Positions 31,915-46,307 of a DNA stretch of 64,000 nucleotides are shown here, piece by piece; position 1 is the stretch's first letter, and every line of letters starts with the position of its first letter. The stretch covers positions 124,001-188,000 of the forward strand of contig NZ_FOJC01000002.1 of NCBI RefSeq assembly GCF_900109315.1, written 5' to 3'. This stretch comes from [Haemophilus] ducreyi. Lineage in GTDB: Bacteria > Pseudomonadota > Gammaproteobacteria > Enterobacterales > Pasteurellaceae. The notes below the pieces were generated by a model. The model was not told where the DNA came from, ran no database searches, and worked only from the letters and a program-made list of their open reading frames with translations. A program made the position numbers and the translations under genes.

Positions 31915-33588
31915 ATGAAATCACTTTTTCCTTTTTTCGCGCTTTATCGTACCCATTGGGGGCTTTTGTTATTGGGGATTGTGCTAGCCATTACCAGTTT
32001 GGCAGCAAGTATCGGCTTGTTAAGTTTATCGGGTTGGTTTCTATCAGCTTCTTTTTTGGCAGGTTCTTCCTTCATTTTCAATTTCTTTTATCCTTCTTCT
32101 GGTGTTCGAGGATTAGCGATTAGTCGCACAGTTTCACGCTATTTTGAGCGGTTAGTGACGCATAATGCGACTTTTCGTGTGCTAGCAAATTTACGTGTGG
32201 CAGTATTTCGTAAATTAATACCGCTTAGCCCGGCTAAATTAAATCATTTTCGCCATAGTGAGCTATTAAATCGATTAGTGGCAGATGTTGATACGTTAGA
32301 CACCTTATATCTTAATCTCTTGTCTCCTTTTGTCAGTGCGATCATGGTCATTGCTTTTATGGCTATTGGCTTGTCATTTATTTCGCCTTTATTAGTTTGG
32401 CTGATTTGTGGTAATTTATTGGCGCTATTAATGCTATTTCCTTGGTTATTTTATCGTTTGGGGCGTAAATCTGGCGCAAGAGCTATTCAAGCGCGGGCAG
32501 CATATCGCAGTCAATTTATTGAATGGGTGCAAATGAATGCCGAATTTTTACTTTTTGGTAGCCTATCACAAGCAACCGTCAAATTAGCACAAACTGAAAG
32601 TGCGTGGTTTAAGGCACAAAGTAAAGAAAGCCAATTAACCGGTTTATCAAATGGTTTATTGATTCTGTCAAATGGTTTGTTGTTATGTGTGGTGCTTTAT
32701 CTAGTTTCAACCGCTATCACGGTAACAAATGTTGATTATCCAGAAGCATTGATTGCTTTAGTGGTATTTTGTGTGATGGCATCAATGGAAATTTTGATGC
32801 CGATAGGCCTCGCATTTTTACATTTAGGGCAAGTTATTGTTGCGGCAGAACGTTTGAATGAAATTACTGAACAACAGCCATTGGTTAAATTTGATGGCCA
32901 GGAAAAATGGCAAATAACAGTTGAAAATCAACCGCTTATTCGCTTTGAGAACGTCTGTTTTCGCTATCCTGCACAAGCAGACAATGCATTAAATCAGCTT
33001 TCTTTTGAAGTATTAAAAGGGCAATTTGTCGCAATTGTTGGCAAAACAGGCAGTGGTAAAACCACTATTTTTCATTTATTAAATCGTCATTACGAGGCTA
33101 ATCAAGGGGTAATTTGGTTAAATCAACATAAAATCAATGCCTTTGCAGAACAAACTTTGCGTCAAAATATGGTTACCTTGAGTCAACGAGTGCATATTTT
33201 CAATGGTTCATTGCGTGATAATTTATTGATTGGCGATCCACAGGCGACAGATAACGCATTACTTACCGTGTTACAGCAAGTTGGCTTGAGTTATTTGATC
33301 GACGATCACGGTTTAGCCTTATGGCTGGGTGAAGGTGGACGCCCACTTTCTGGTGGAGAACAACGGCGTTTAGGTTTAGCAAGAGTGTTGCTTAGTCACG
33401 CAGAAATTGTGTTACTTGATGAACCCACAGAAGGTTTAGATCGTGTTACGGAACAGCAAATTCTTGCGCTAATTTTACAGCATTGTACGGGCAGGACATT
33501 ATTAATGATTACGCACCGCGTATTTGGATTAGATCAATTTGATGTGGTGTATCGTTTAGATCATGGAAAATTAATTAATACAGAATAG
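31915..33588 (+). CDS. cydC: Thiol/heme ABC exporter subunit CydC
   Basis: Partner of CydD in the heterodimeric exporter. The 557-residue product has six membrane helices (first at about 11-35) and an ATPase domain with IVGKTGSGKTTIF, LSGGEQRRLGLARVLL, VLLDEPTEGLD and ITHRVFGLDQ. I favour ATG 31915 (MKSLFPFFALYRTHWG), which matches the start of family members; a TTG at 31894 would add seven residues. No strong ribosome binding site is visible for either. Downstream, hflD is separated by 115 bases. Confidence 0.94.
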   Translation: MKSLFPFFALYRTHWGLLLLGIVLAITSLAASIGLLSLSGWFLSASFLAGSSFIFNFFYPSSGVRGLAISRTVSRYFERLVTHNATFRVLANLRVAVFRKLIPLSPAKLNHFRHSELLNRLVADVDTLDTLYLNLLSPFVSAIMVIAFMAIGLSFISPLLVWLICGNLLALLMLFPWLFYRLGRKSGARAIQARAAYRSQFIEWVQMNAEFLLFGSLSQATVKLAQTESAWFKAQSKESQLTGLSNGLLILSNGLLLCVVLYLVSTAITVTNVDYPEALIALVVFCVMASMEILMPIGLAFLHLGQVIVAAERLNEITEQQPLVKFDGQEKWQITVENQPLIRFENVCFRYPAQADNALNQLSFEVLKGQFVAIVGKTGSGKTTIFHLLNRHYEANQGVIWLNQHKINAFAEQTLRQNMVTLSQRVHIFNGSLRDNLLIGDPQATDNALLTVLQQVGLSYLIDDHGLALWLGEGGRPLSGGEQRRLGLARVLLSHAEIVLLDEPTEGLDRVTEQQILALILQHCTGRTLLMITHRVFGLDQFDVVYRLDHGKLINTE

Positions 33589-33703
33589 CCTATGTTTCTG
33601 AGGGGTTAAGCTATTTAAGGATAAATTTTTGCTTGAGCATTCAAAACAAAGCGAATAAGTGCTATATTCATAGCTAATTTTTTATGTTATTTTTTGATTA
33701 ATT

Positions 33704-35760
<2,057 letters not shown>

Positions 35761-35769
35761 TATTTGCTA

Positions 35770-35806
35770 AAAATGACCGCTTGTTTTTGCTACAAGCGGT
35801 CATTTT
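35770..35806 (+). terminator. Terminator after purB built from two uptake sequences
   Basis: A perfect 15-bp stem (AAAATGACCGCTTGT / ACAAGCGGTCATTTT) with a 7-base loop, starting 9 bases after purB. Both arms contain the 9-base Apl-type uptake core: ACCGCTTGT at 35776-35784 and ACAAGCGGT at 35792-35800. Inverted uptake sequences serving as terminators are well known in Pasteurellaceae. T/A tracts lie on both sides. Confidence 0.9.
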
Positions 35807-35836
35807 GCTTATATTTTTACTCAAAAGATGAATAAA

Positions 35837-36598
35837 ATGAAACAATCGATTCGACATAATAAAATTATAGAATTAGTTAACCAGCTTGGCTATGTTAGTA
35901 CGGAAGAACTTGTGGCACAATTGGCGGTGAGTTCACAAACTATCCGACGTGATTTAAATGAATTGGCAGAAAAAAATTTATTACGCCGTCATCATGGCGG
36001 AGCGGGAATGCCGTCGAATAATGAAAATAGTGATTATAGCGAGCGCAAAAAATTTTTTTCCGCACAAAAGAATATAATTGCTCAGCAAGTGGCAAAAATG
36101 ATTCCTAATGGTTCATCACTTTTTTTAGATATTGGCACCACTTCTGAAGCGGTCGCTTATGCACTATTATCACATCAGCATCTTAGAATTGTGACTAACA
36201 ATCTAAATGCAGCACATATCTTAATGCAAAAAGATGATTTTCAAATTACTATTGCAGGTGGTGATCTGCGGGCAGATGGTGGTATTATTGGTGAAGCAAC
36301 GGTTAATTTTATTAGTGAATTTCGTTTAGATTTTGGTATTCTTGGCATCAGTGCCATTGATGAAGATGGTTCAATGCTTGATTATGATTACCACGAAGTA
36401 CGAGTGAAAAGAGCGTTAATGCAAAGTTCACGTCAAGTTATCTTGGTTACTGATCACTCAAAATTTAATCGACGTGCAATTGTACGTTTAGGCAACATCA
36501 GTGAAGTAAATTATCTATTTACAGATTTGCCATTACCGTTAGAATTACAGCAATATTTAGCACCTACAAACGTTACTCTTTATATTTGTAATAATTAA
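35837..36598 (+). CDS. glpR: Glycerol-3-phosphate regulon repressor GlpR (DeoR family)
   Basis: A DeoR-family repressor with an N-terminal winged helix-turn-helix (about residues 5-60, containing [26 protein letters not shown] in two parts) and a sugar-phosphate-binding effector domain with [22 protein letters not shown] and [12 protein letters not shown]. It follows E. coli GlpR along the whole length, including [12 protein letters not shown] and [12 protein letters not shown] 35837 matches the E. coli start (MKQ..RHN); an in-frame ATG at 35828 is possible. No glp gene is nearby. Its stop overlaps the ubiA start (TAATG). Confidence 0.9.
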   Translation: MKQSIRHNKIIELVNQLGYVSTEELVAQLAVSSQTIRRDLNELAEKNLLRRHHGGAGMPSNNENSDYSERKKFFSAQKNIIAQQVAKMIPNGSSLFLDIGTTSEAVAYALLSHQHLRIVTNNLNAAHILMQKDDFQITIAGGDLRADGGIIGEATVNFISEFRLDFGILGISAIDEDGSMLDYDYHEVRVKRALMQSSRQVILVTDHSKFNRRAIVRLGNISEVNYLFTDLPLPLELQQYLAPTNVTLYICNN

Positions 36599-37482
36599 TG
36601 ATAACTTTTTTTCAACGACATGGCTATAAAGATAAATGGTTGGCATACATGCAGTTAATGCGTTTTGATAAGCCAATTGGGACTCTATTACTTCTTCACC
36701 CAACATTATGGGCATTATTTGCTGCAGCAGGCGGTATCCCGTCTAGTTCAATATTAATTATTTTTATACTAGGCGTGATTGTCATGCGTGCAGCAGGTTG
36801 TGTGATTAATGATTATGCAGATCGCCATATAGATGGCAAAGTTAAACGAACCTCACAACGGCCATTGGCAACAGGTCGTGTAACCACTGTTGAAGCTAAA
36901 GTGTTATTTTTTGTACTGTTAATCATTGCATTTTTATTGGATTTATCACTCAATCAATACGCATTTTTGCTTTCATTTGTTGCCGTGGCATTAGCGGTTA
37001 TTTATCCGTTTATGAAACGTTTTACGCACTTGCCTCAAGTCGTACTTGGTATGGCTTTTGGCTGGGCGATTCCTATGGCATATGGTGCAGTGATTGAAGA
37101 TTTGCCGTTAACATGTTGGTTATTATTTTTAGCTAATATTTTATGGACAGTTGCTTACGATACGCAGTATGCAATGGTTGATCGTGATGATGATTTACGT
37201 ATTGGAGTTAAATCAACCGCTATTTTATTCGCACAATACGACAATAAAATTATTGCGCTATTACAATTTTTGTCACTCATTTTATTTATTCTGTTTGGGT
37301 GGTTAAGTGAATATCACATTGGTTATTTTATTGTATTAGCCTTAACTTCAACTTTATTTATTTATCAATGTTGGTTAACAAAACAACGGGTTAGAGAGCA
37401 ATGTTTTAAAGCATTCTTAAATAATAATTACTTTGGTTTCGGCATTTTCATCGCGATTCTAGTGGGCATTTATGGTTTTTAA
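36598..37482 (+). CDS. ubiA: 4-hydroxybenzoate octaprenyltransferase
   Basis: UbiA is an integral membrane prenyltransferase that attaches the polyprenyl tail to 4-hydroxybenzoate in ubiquinone synthesis. It has the first Asp-rich motif NDYADRHID (about residues 71-79) and the second DRDDD (about 200), with eight to nine membrane helices and [20 protein letters not shown] at the N-terminus. Length (294) is normal. The ATG shares one base with the glpR stop, so translation is coupled to a glycerol repressor, with no obvious functional reason. Confidence 0.95.
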   Translation: MITFFQRHGYKDKWLAYMQLMRFDKPIGTLLLLHPTLWALFAAAGGIPSSSILIIFILGVIVMRAAGCVINDYADRHIDGKVKRTSQRPLATGRVTTVEAKVLFFVLLIIAFLLDLSLNQYAFLLSFVAVALAVIYPFMKRFTHLPQVVLGMAFGWAIPMAYGAVIEDLPLTCWLLFLANILWTVAYDTQYAMVDRDDDLRIGVKSTAILFAQYDNKIIALLQFLSLILFILFGWLSEYHIGYFIVLALTSTLFIYQCWLTKQRVREQCFKAFLNNNYFGFGIFIAILVGIYGF

Positions 37483-40246
<2,764 letters not shown>

Positions 40247-40260
40247 TTTTTGCTACTAAC

Positions 40261-40290
40261 AAAAAAAGCCCTAAATAAAGGGCTTTTTTT
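40261..40290 (+). terminator. Terminator after gyrB
   Basis: AAAAAAAGCCCT / AGGGCTTTTTTT (12 bp, loop of 6) starting 14 bases after gyrB. Symmetric A and T tracts allow it to serve the convergent DedA-family gene too. Confidence 0.93.
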
Positions 40291-40329
40291 GTTGGTAAGA
40301 ATGGTTAATTTTTTAATAAATTAAATCGC

Positions 40330-40935
40330 TTATTGTGCTTGTTTCGTCTTACGGGCTTTATACCATTTAATGCACACATAAATGGCGAGTAATCCTAAAC
40401 CAGCAAAAATAATATGTTGTCCATTTTTAACTTGTTCATGTAACCAATTGATATTTTGTGCACCATAATCGCCTAAATATACCCAAATAGGCACAGAAAT
40501 AATAGCGGCTGAAAAATCCACTAATAAGAAACGCGTAAAACTCACACGGCGAGTAATACCCGAAACTAAATAGACGACGGCCCGCAAACCGGGTAAAAAA
40601 CGAGCAATAAAGAGTAAGCGGTTACCTTGTTTTTCAAATCGCTCTTGTACCTGTTTATAACGTTCTTCAGTAATAATGTTACGAATGAGCGGGAATTGAC
40701 GGATTTTTTCACCATAAATGCGCCCAAGCCAATACATCGTGCTATCGCCGACTAATACACCAAACATACTGACAACAAGTATCCAATGCACATTAGTATA
40801 GCCCAGCCCTGAAATCACACCGCCAGAAACAAGCGTAATATCTTCAGGAATCGGAATACCAAATCCACAAGCTAATAACACTAAAAAGACAGCCCAATAG
40901 CCATAGCTACTAAAAAAGCCGATTAAAAATTCCAT
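40330..40935 (-). CDS. DedA-family (VTT/SNARE-associated) membrane protein
   Basis: A 201-residue inner-membrane protein of the DedA family, which includes undecaprenyl-phosphate and phospholipid flippases. It has the family signature FGIPIPEDITLVSGG (about residues 25-39), a GDSTMYWLGRIYGEKI segment, the Arg-containing RFLPGLRAVVYLVSGITR re-entrant motif and a C-terminal basic tail. Which paralogue it represents cannot be decided by eye. It lies 2 bases downstream of purR on the minus strand, so both are likely cotranscribed. Confidence 0.88.
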   Translation of the reverse strand: MEFLIGFFSSYGYWAVFLVLLACGFGIPIPEDITLVSGGVISGLGYTNVHWILVVSMFGVLVGDSTMYWLGRIYGEKIRQFPLIRNIITEERYKQVQERFEKQGNRLLFIARFLPGLRAVVYLVSGITRRVSFTRFLLVDFSAAIISVPIWVYLGDYGAQNINWLHEQVKNGQHIIFAGLGLLAIYVCIKWYKARKTKQAQ

Positions 40936-40937
40936 TT

Positions 40938-41957
40938 TTATTCCTCTGATTTATTTAAATTACGAACCGAATGACGCAACACTAATTCTGGATGAAATTC
41001 AATAGTGTGTGGTTGATATTCTTTATGACCTAGCTTAATTCGCTCTAATAATAAATTAAGCGCTTTAACACCCAAACGAGATTTAGATTGGTGTATTGTC
41101 GTGAGTGGTGGAGAAAAAAAGCGTGATGAATGGGTATTGTCGTAGCCAATAATTGAAATATCTTGAGGTACGGCAATTCCTTTTTCACTGAGTGCAGATA
41201 ATACACCTAATGCAATAGTATCACTAAAACAGAAAATAGCGGTGGGTAGTTTATCTAAACGGAGCAAATTATTCATCTGTTCGAAGCCACTTTCTGGTTC
41301 AAAATCGCCTTCTAAGATCCATTCTTCCCTAATCGGTAAGTTTGCTTCTTTCATTGCTTTGATAAAACCTTCAAGACGTTCACTGCAAATGGTTTTAGTT
41401 AAATAGCCAGAAATTACGCCGATATCTTTATGGCCATTATCAATTAAATGGCGTGTCGCTAAATAAGCACCATTAAAACTGTTATCAATAATGCGGTCGT
41501 TTTTTTCGTGAGCTTTGCCCCAATCCATTACCACCATAGGAATATTGGTGGCATTAAATAATTCTAATGAGTTTCGGGTATATTCAGAACACATAACTAA
41601 TATGCCATCAACGCGTTTTTTGATTAGCATATCTAAATGGTTTTGAATCTTTTCTGGTTCATTTTGTGTGTTACATAAGAAGAGAGAGTAGCCTTGTTGA
41701 TAGCAATGTTCTTCTACCGCCAACACAATTTCTGCAAAATAGGGCGCTTCACTTGTAGTAATAATCATACCAATTGATTTGGTTGTGTTTATTTTTAAAC
41801 TACGCGCAACAGCACTTGGTGAGTAATTTAATTTCTGAACAGCATTCCAAACAGTTTTGCTGGTTTCTTCTGCTACAAAGCGGGTTTTATTAATTACGTG
41901 GGAAACCGTAGTGGTTGAGACTCCCGCTAATTTAGCAACATCTTTAATTGTGGCCAT
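40938..41957 (-). CDS. purR: Purine repressor PurR (LacI family)
   Basis: PurR represses purine synthesis genes when bound to hypoxanthine or guanine. The N-terminal HTH and hinge ([31 protein letters not shown], residues 1-31 in two halves; [11 protein letters not shown] hinge) are nearly identical to E. coli PurR, and the effector domain has [26 protein letters not shown] and SLIGYDN-like [22 protein letters not shown]. Length (339) is typical. In the window purB lies about 5 kb away, but I see no obvious PUR box in front of it. Confidence 0.95.
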
Positions 41958-42178
41958 AATCCTTTCTCTTAAAGTAAATTATTCTAATATTATAACGAAA
42001 ATTTATTTAGATAGATCAAAAATACTAGACGAAAATTTAAAAATTATAAAAATATAAAGTTGAACTCAATGAGTGTTAGTGCTAATGTTTAGTTGAAAGA
42101 AAAGAATAAAACATAATGATGTTATATTTTATAAATAGAAAAATTTATGGAGATTTTAATAAGAATAGAAAATTTTTG

Positions 42179-42237
42179 ATGGGCCCGAGTTCGGACTTCG
42201 AACTGACACGCTTTAAAGGCGGCGGATTTTGAATCAA
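42179..42237 (-). pseudogene. Decayed 3' portion of tRNA-Leu(CAA)
   Basis: This stretch aligns, with substitutions and small indels, to the 3' end, T arm, variable loop and anticodon arm of the intact tRNA-Leu(CAA) at 44245-44330, in the same orientation. Shared blocks include GGCGGATTTTGAATC (anticodon arm, plus-strand reading) and TCGGACT...CGAAC.GACACG (T arm). Similarity stops just past the anticodon arm, so the 5' half is absent. It cannot fold into a tRNA. See findings for the integration-site interpretation. Confidence 0.75.
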
Positions 42238-42271
42238 GTGCCTAGGAATATTTTGCTCCTAAATTTATTGA

Positions 42272-42472
42272 ATGGAATCATATAGGAATGGTTATTTGAT
42301 TAGCGCAATTCAGCAAAAGGAATTATTCAATCTATTTTCTCAAATTATTTCACATACAAATAAAGGGCAATTGCTCTTTGAGAGAGCGCATTATAAAAGC
42401 AAAAAATTAGCAGGAGAGAAAAAAGAAGTGGTTGAATTTATCAAAATGGTTACCAGAAAAAATGCCATTTAA
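42272..42472 (+). CDS. Weak 66-codon ORF, unrecognised
   Basis: A short ORF (MESYRNGYLISAIQQKELF..., ending VTRKNAI) inside the AT-rich gap next to the tRNA-Leu remnant. It has no visible ribosome binding site, its 3' end overlaps the terminator of the opposite MFS gene, and I recognise no family. It may be a remnant of mobile DNA or simply chance. Confidence 0.2.
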   Translation: MESYRNGYLISAIQQKELFNLFSQIISHTNKGQLLFERAHYKSKKLAGEKKEVVEFIKMVTRKNAI

Positions 42473-42492
42473 ACGGTGTTTAAACGGCATTT
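42460..42492 (-). terminator. Terminator of the MFS transporter gene
   Basis: 15-bp inverted repeat with one mismatch (AAATGCCATTTAAAC / GTTTAAACGGCATTT) beginning 14 bases after the MFS stop on the minus strand and followed there by TTTTCTGG. Confidence 0.75.
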
Positions 42493-42506
42493 AAAGCAAG
42501 ATTAAT

Positions 42507-43715
42507 TTAATGCTTTTTGCGGTTTTCAGGCAATAACATAATCGCAACAAGGTATAAAGATGCAATTGCAAAGTAGAATTGCATTGAGTGTTCCCATGTC
42601 ATTAGATCTAGCACTAAGCTCCATATTAAGTTGAATAAGGTATAGAAAGTATATGCGAACGCCCAAATTAAACTAATCATAATGGTTACTCGCTGTGGTG
42701 AGCTGTTTGGTAACTCATGCGGTAAATTCAGGAGGATTGGATATTGAATAAACATAATACAACCTGAAATAAACATTAAGGCATAAGCAAATATTGCAGA
42801 ATCTTTTGCAAATAGGAATGCTGCACCCATCGTTATAATCATACCAATAACTGCGCTAATTAATACTGGACGAACTGGAAAGGTTAAGCGCATACGTAAC
42901 ATGATTAATGTACCTAAAATACCGCCACCACTAATTGACAGTAACATAACGCTACTATCCATATTAGGTACGTGTTTTGGTAAGATTGAAGGCATAGTGG
43001 TTAAGGACATCACGTATAAGAATAAGAAGCCACCGAAGCCCATTGCGATTTTCCATACAAATGGGTCACGCAATGCCGTTTTATAGTCATAGGAATCTTC
43101 TGTTTCACTGTTGTTTTTAGTGTCGAAGTCTTTCGCTTTCCATAGCCACAATAAACCCGCAATGATCGCTAAGCCTGCTAATACGCTTAAAGTTACACGC
43201 CAGTCCGCACGTAATGCATCAGACCATAGGGCGAACATTACGGCTACTAAAAATGCGCCAATATTATAAGAGGCTGTGACCAATGCGTTGTACGCTAGTT
43301 TACGGTGTGGTGCAACGAATTTAGCCATAATTGGATTCATATATACCATGATCATCGAACCACCGAGCGCCATGATCATACGCGCTGCCGTGTATAACCA
43401 ATAGTTTGGCATCCAGACCGCCACCATCGCGAAGCTGAGTAAGCCAAGTGCTAAGATAGCTGCTTTACGTACGCCTAAACGCAGGAGGAAGCTTGCTGCT
43501 AAAAAGTTAGCAAAAATACGTGCAATCGTAATGGTGTAGTTGATCACTTGTCCCATTACCGAAGAGACGTGCCCATCAAAATAAGTATCTAAAATTTCAT
43601 GGCCTAATGTTGAACCACCGACCCAGCTCGCCGCAAACATGATGTAAGCGAAGATCAAAATAAATAACATGCTGATACCAGTCTTTTGATTGATTTCTTG
43701 GTTTGTTAAGGTCAT
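42507..43715 (-). CDS. Major facilitator superfamily transporter
   Basis: A 402-residue membrane protein with about twelve helices in two halves joined by a charged loop (KAKDFDTKNNSETEDSYDYK, about residues 193-212). The segment ARIFANFLAASFLLRLGVRKAA matches the MFS loop 2-3 signature position, and TAARMIMALGGSMIMVYMNPI follows it. The substrate is not evident. It starts at ATG 43715 behind AGAGGATTAAC, is monocistronic with its own terminator, and is the only complete gene between tRNA-Leu(CAA) and its decayed copy. Confidence 0.88.
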   Translation of the reverse strand: MTLTNQEINQKTGISMLFILIFAYIMFAASWVGGSTLGHEILDTYFDGHVSSVMGQVINYTITIARIFANFLAASFLLRLGVRKAAILALGLLSFAMVAVWMPNYWLYTAARMIMALGGSMIMVYMNPIMAKFVAPHRKLAYNALVTASYNIGAFLVAVMFALWSDALRADWRVTLSVLAGLAIIAGLLWLWKAKDFDTKNNSETEDSYDYKTALRDPFVWKIAMGFGGFLFLYVMSLTTMPSILPKHVPNMDSSVMLLSISGGGILGTLIMLRMRLTFPVRPVLISAVIGMIITMGAAFLFAKDSAIFAYALMFISGCIMFIQYPILLNLPHELPNSSPQRVTIMISLIWAFAYTFYTLFNLIWSLVLDLMTWEHSMQFYFAIASLYLVAIMLLPENRKKH

Positions 43716-44244
43716 TTGTTAATCCTCTAAGTCCTTAGTTTTCAGAGAAGGTGAGTATAACATAAACATAACATAAAACAGCAAATATGATTACCAAACG
43801 TAACAATAAATAATCTTAAAAGTTACATAATTGCAACAAAATCAAGCAAATAAACATTTTTATTAAGCAATAACATATAATTTATATGCGACAAGCGATT
43901 AAAAAATCATCGCTATGTTCATAACAGTGATCAGGAAATTATGTGAAAATTCTACCTTACTAGATTTAAATCTTTATTTTTACTCACTATCTAAGAGCAG
44001 CAGATAAACGAAATAAGTTAAGGAATATATTAGTTTAGGTTATTACATAAAGGACTGGAACGGGAGAGTAATAATTATAAATGGTGATCCATCAGTAGCT
44101 ATTGGGTTCTACATAATGATTCTAATTTTTAGTAATGTAAATAATGTAGGAGAGGTCCAACCTGAATTAGCTTGGATTCGACAATGCTATACGAAGAGAT
44201 TAACATTAAGGAGTATTGACTTTCCAAAGGAGGAATTTTAGATA
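43716..44244. other. Gap between MFS gene and tRNA-Leu holding a possible gene remnant
   Basis: 529 bases. The left half is AT-rich and presumably holds the MFS promoter. The right half contains an open plus-strand stretch (44017-44241) listed separately. No complete gene, IS end or strong hairpin is seen. Confidence 0.6.
44017..44241 (+). pseudogene. Possible protein remnant ending at the tRNA-Leu 3' end
   Basis: 74 sense codons are open, in a frame entered after TAA 44014-44016, with protein-like composition (IKDWNGRVIIINGDPSV, then MILIFSNVNNVGEV, then PELAWIRQCYTKRL, ending DFPKEEF). The only ATG (44116) would give 41 residues. The stop is 3 bases from the 3' end of the tRNA-Leu gene. 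I do not recognise the family; it could be the end of a decayed gene brought in with the patch. Confidence 0.3.
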
Positions 44245-44330
44245 TGGTGCCTGAGGTCGGACTCGAACCGACACGGTTATTCACCGGCGGATTTTGAATC
44301 CGCTACGTCTACCAATTTCGTCACTCAGGC
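44245..44330 (-). tRNA. tRNA-Leu(CAA)
   Basis: 86 bases on the minus strand including encoded CCA. Acceptor GCCTGAG pairs with CTCAGGC; the anticodon arm GCGGATTCAAAATCCGC gives anticodon CAA; a long variable arm (class II) and T arm GTCGGTTCGAGTCCGAC are intact. All stems pair, so it is expected to be functional. Its 3' part is duplicated in decayed form at 42179-42237. Confidence 0.95.
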
Positions 44331-44577
44331 TTGAGTTGATAATTTAGCATATCGCTTAAATTAAAAGACGGAAAGATTATAGAAAAATCTCAGTGCTTAT
44401 GCAAGGGCTAAAAAGATAAACCAGATCAGTTGTTGTAAAAAGCAACAGATGCAATGTAGCGGTTAAAGTTATTCACATAAATTGTGGATAACTTTATGAA
44501 TAAAATCGACTAGCAAAGATTAACACCTTGATTTGTTAAAGAAAAATTGGGTTTCTTTGAAAAAGTCTAAAAAGTGG

Positions 44578-45903
44578 TCATTTGATACTGATGACTTTAC
44601 TGACAATATTGCCTTTCGATAATTGTGTTTCAATTCGATCACCGATTGCAATTTGTTTTGCATCATAAATAATCTTTCCTTGCTGATTTTGTGTAACTGA
44701 ATAGCCTCTAGCAAGTATTTTTAACGGGCTTAAGCCATCAATACGTGTGCACAATTCTTGGAGTTTTTGCCGTTCTTGGCTTAACTTTTTCTCTATTGTA
44801 AAGTTTAATCGTTGCGATAGTTGATTAAAATATTGTATGTTACTTGCAACATAATGTGGGAGCTTATTATGTTTTACGTATTGAGTTAATGTTTGCCAGC
44901 GTTGTTTTTGGGTTGCGAATAGTTGTGTGATAGTAGCCGTTAAGCGGTGTTTAATATGAATGAGCTGTTTTTGTTGTATCTGTAATTGGCGTTTTGGATG
45001 TTGTACGGTTAAGCGTAGGGTTAGCCGTTCAAATCTATTTAGTTTATGTGACCATAAGCGGTCAAAGGCAAGGTTAATTTTGTCAAATTGGTGATGTAAT
45101 TGGCGAATTAATTCTTGTTGATCACGACTAACTAATTCTGCTGCGGCTGAAGGCGTTGGCGCGCGTAAATCAGCCACAAAATCGGCAATCGTGATATCTG
45201 TTTCGTGCCCGATCGCACTCACAATCGGAAGTTGAGAGTGAAAAATAGCATACGCCACAATTTCTTCATTAAAACACCATAAATCTTCTAAGGAGCCACC
45301 GCCTCTTGCAATAATTAAAAGATCACATTCATTACGTCGATTAGCTAAATTAATGCTTGCCACAATATCTGCGGCAGCTTCTTTACCTTGAGTAAGTGTT
45401 GGATAAATAATAATATCGAGATTTGGATCACGCCGTTTTAAAATATTAAGTATATCTTGTAATACGGCGCCGGTTGATGAGGTAATGATACCAATCCGCT
45501 TGGCAAAACTAGGTAATTTTTTTTTGTATGATTGTGCAAAAAGTCCTTTCGCAGCGAGTGTTAATTTGAGTTGTTCAAATTGTTTCTGTAATAAGCCATC
45601 ACCAGCTAATTGCATACTATCAATAATAATTTGATAGTCGCCTCTTGGTTCATACAAACTGACATTTACTAACACTAAGACTTGCATACCATTAGCCGGT
45701 TGAAAGGTAACGCATTGATTTTTCATGCGGAACATGGCGGCTCTGACCTGTGCTTGTTCATCTTTTAACGTGAGATACCAATGGCCTGATGTTGGCTTAG
45801 TGAAGTTTGAGATTTCTCCAGTCAGCCATACTTGGCCAATTTCCATTTCTAATAGGTGTCGAACAGAATAGTTTAATTGTGTAATTGTAAGAATATTATT
45901 CAT
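44578..45903 (-). CDS. xseA: Exodeoxyribonuclease VII large subunit
   Basis: XseA is the catalytic subunit of exonuclease VII, which degrades single-stranded DNA with XseB. The protein (441 residues) has an N-terminal OB-fold (MEIGQVWLTGEISNFTKPTSGHWYLTLKD, residues about 20-48, in pieces), the catalytic domain with GIITSSTGAVLQDIL, IARGGGSLEDLWCFNEE and SAIGHETDITIADFVADLRAPTPSAAAE, a long helical region and the C-terminal ILARGYSV. xseB is not adjacent. Monocistronic; initiator tRNA lies upstream on the same strand. Confidence 0.96.
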   Translation of the reverse strand: MNNILTITQLNYSVRHLLEMEIGQVWLTGEISNFTKPTSGHWYLTLKDEQAQVRAAMFRMKNQCVTFQPANGMQVLVLVNVSLYEPRGDYQIIIDSMQLAGDGLLQKQFEQLKLTLAAKGLFAQSYKKKLPSFAKRIGIITSSTGAVLQDILNILKRRDPNLDIIIYPTLTQGKEAAADIVASINLANRRNECDLLIIARGGGSLEDLWCFNEEIVAYAIFHSQLPIVSAIGHETDITIADFVADLRAPTPSAAAELVSRDQQELIRQLHHQFDKINLAFDRLWSHKLNRFERLTLRLTVQHPKRQLQIQQKQLIHIKHRLTATITQLFATQKQRWQTLTQYVKHNKLPHYVASNIQYFNQLSQRLNFTIEKKLSQERQKLQELCTRIDGLSPLKILARGYSVTQNQQGKIIYDAKQIAIGDRIETQLSKGNIVSKVISIK

Positions 45904-45994
45904 CTCAAGCGGTCAAATAATTAATAAATTAAGTAAAAGTGTAATGCGAAAGTAGAAAGTAAGGCAAGCAATAATAAGTGATATGGCAAATATG

Positions 45995-46020
45995 AAAAAG
46001 CCCTCGATAAAATCGAGGGC
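45995..46020 (-). terminator. Terminator downstream of initiator tRNA
   Basis: GCCCTCGAT / ATCGAGGGC stem with a 3-base loop, followed on the minus strand by TTTTTCAT. It starts 8 bases past the CCA of the tRNA gene. Confidence 0.9.
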
Positions 46021-46027
46021 TGAAATA

Positions 46028-46104
<77 letters not shown>

Positions 46105-46307
46105 TCTGTGAGTAGATATAATATAAATATTTTCAGATAATTGCAAGTAATTTTATGAAAATAATTTGTTTTTATGAAATTATGCCAAATATTGTTTGCT
46201 TTTTCTAAGGAAATACGGTGAAAAAATGGGTATCATTTTGAATTAAATTTTGTTAACCTAATATCTTTTAAATTTATTCAGTTTAGAGAGAGTTTGGGTT
46301 AGGGATT

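Larger units (their letters stand above)
41958..42506. other. Gene-poor AT-rich gap upstream of purR
   Basis: 549 bases containing a decayed tRNA-Leu fragment (42179-42237), one weak ORF (42272-42472) and a terminator for the MFS gene (42460-42492). The part next to purR (41958-42178) is very AT-rich and should hold the purR promoter; I see no clear operator there. Confidence 0.6.

Noticed and set aside
42507-43715. MFS gene as a recent foreign gene from base composition
   Set aside because: It seems slightly richer in GC by eye, but not enough to claim transfer without a computed comparison.
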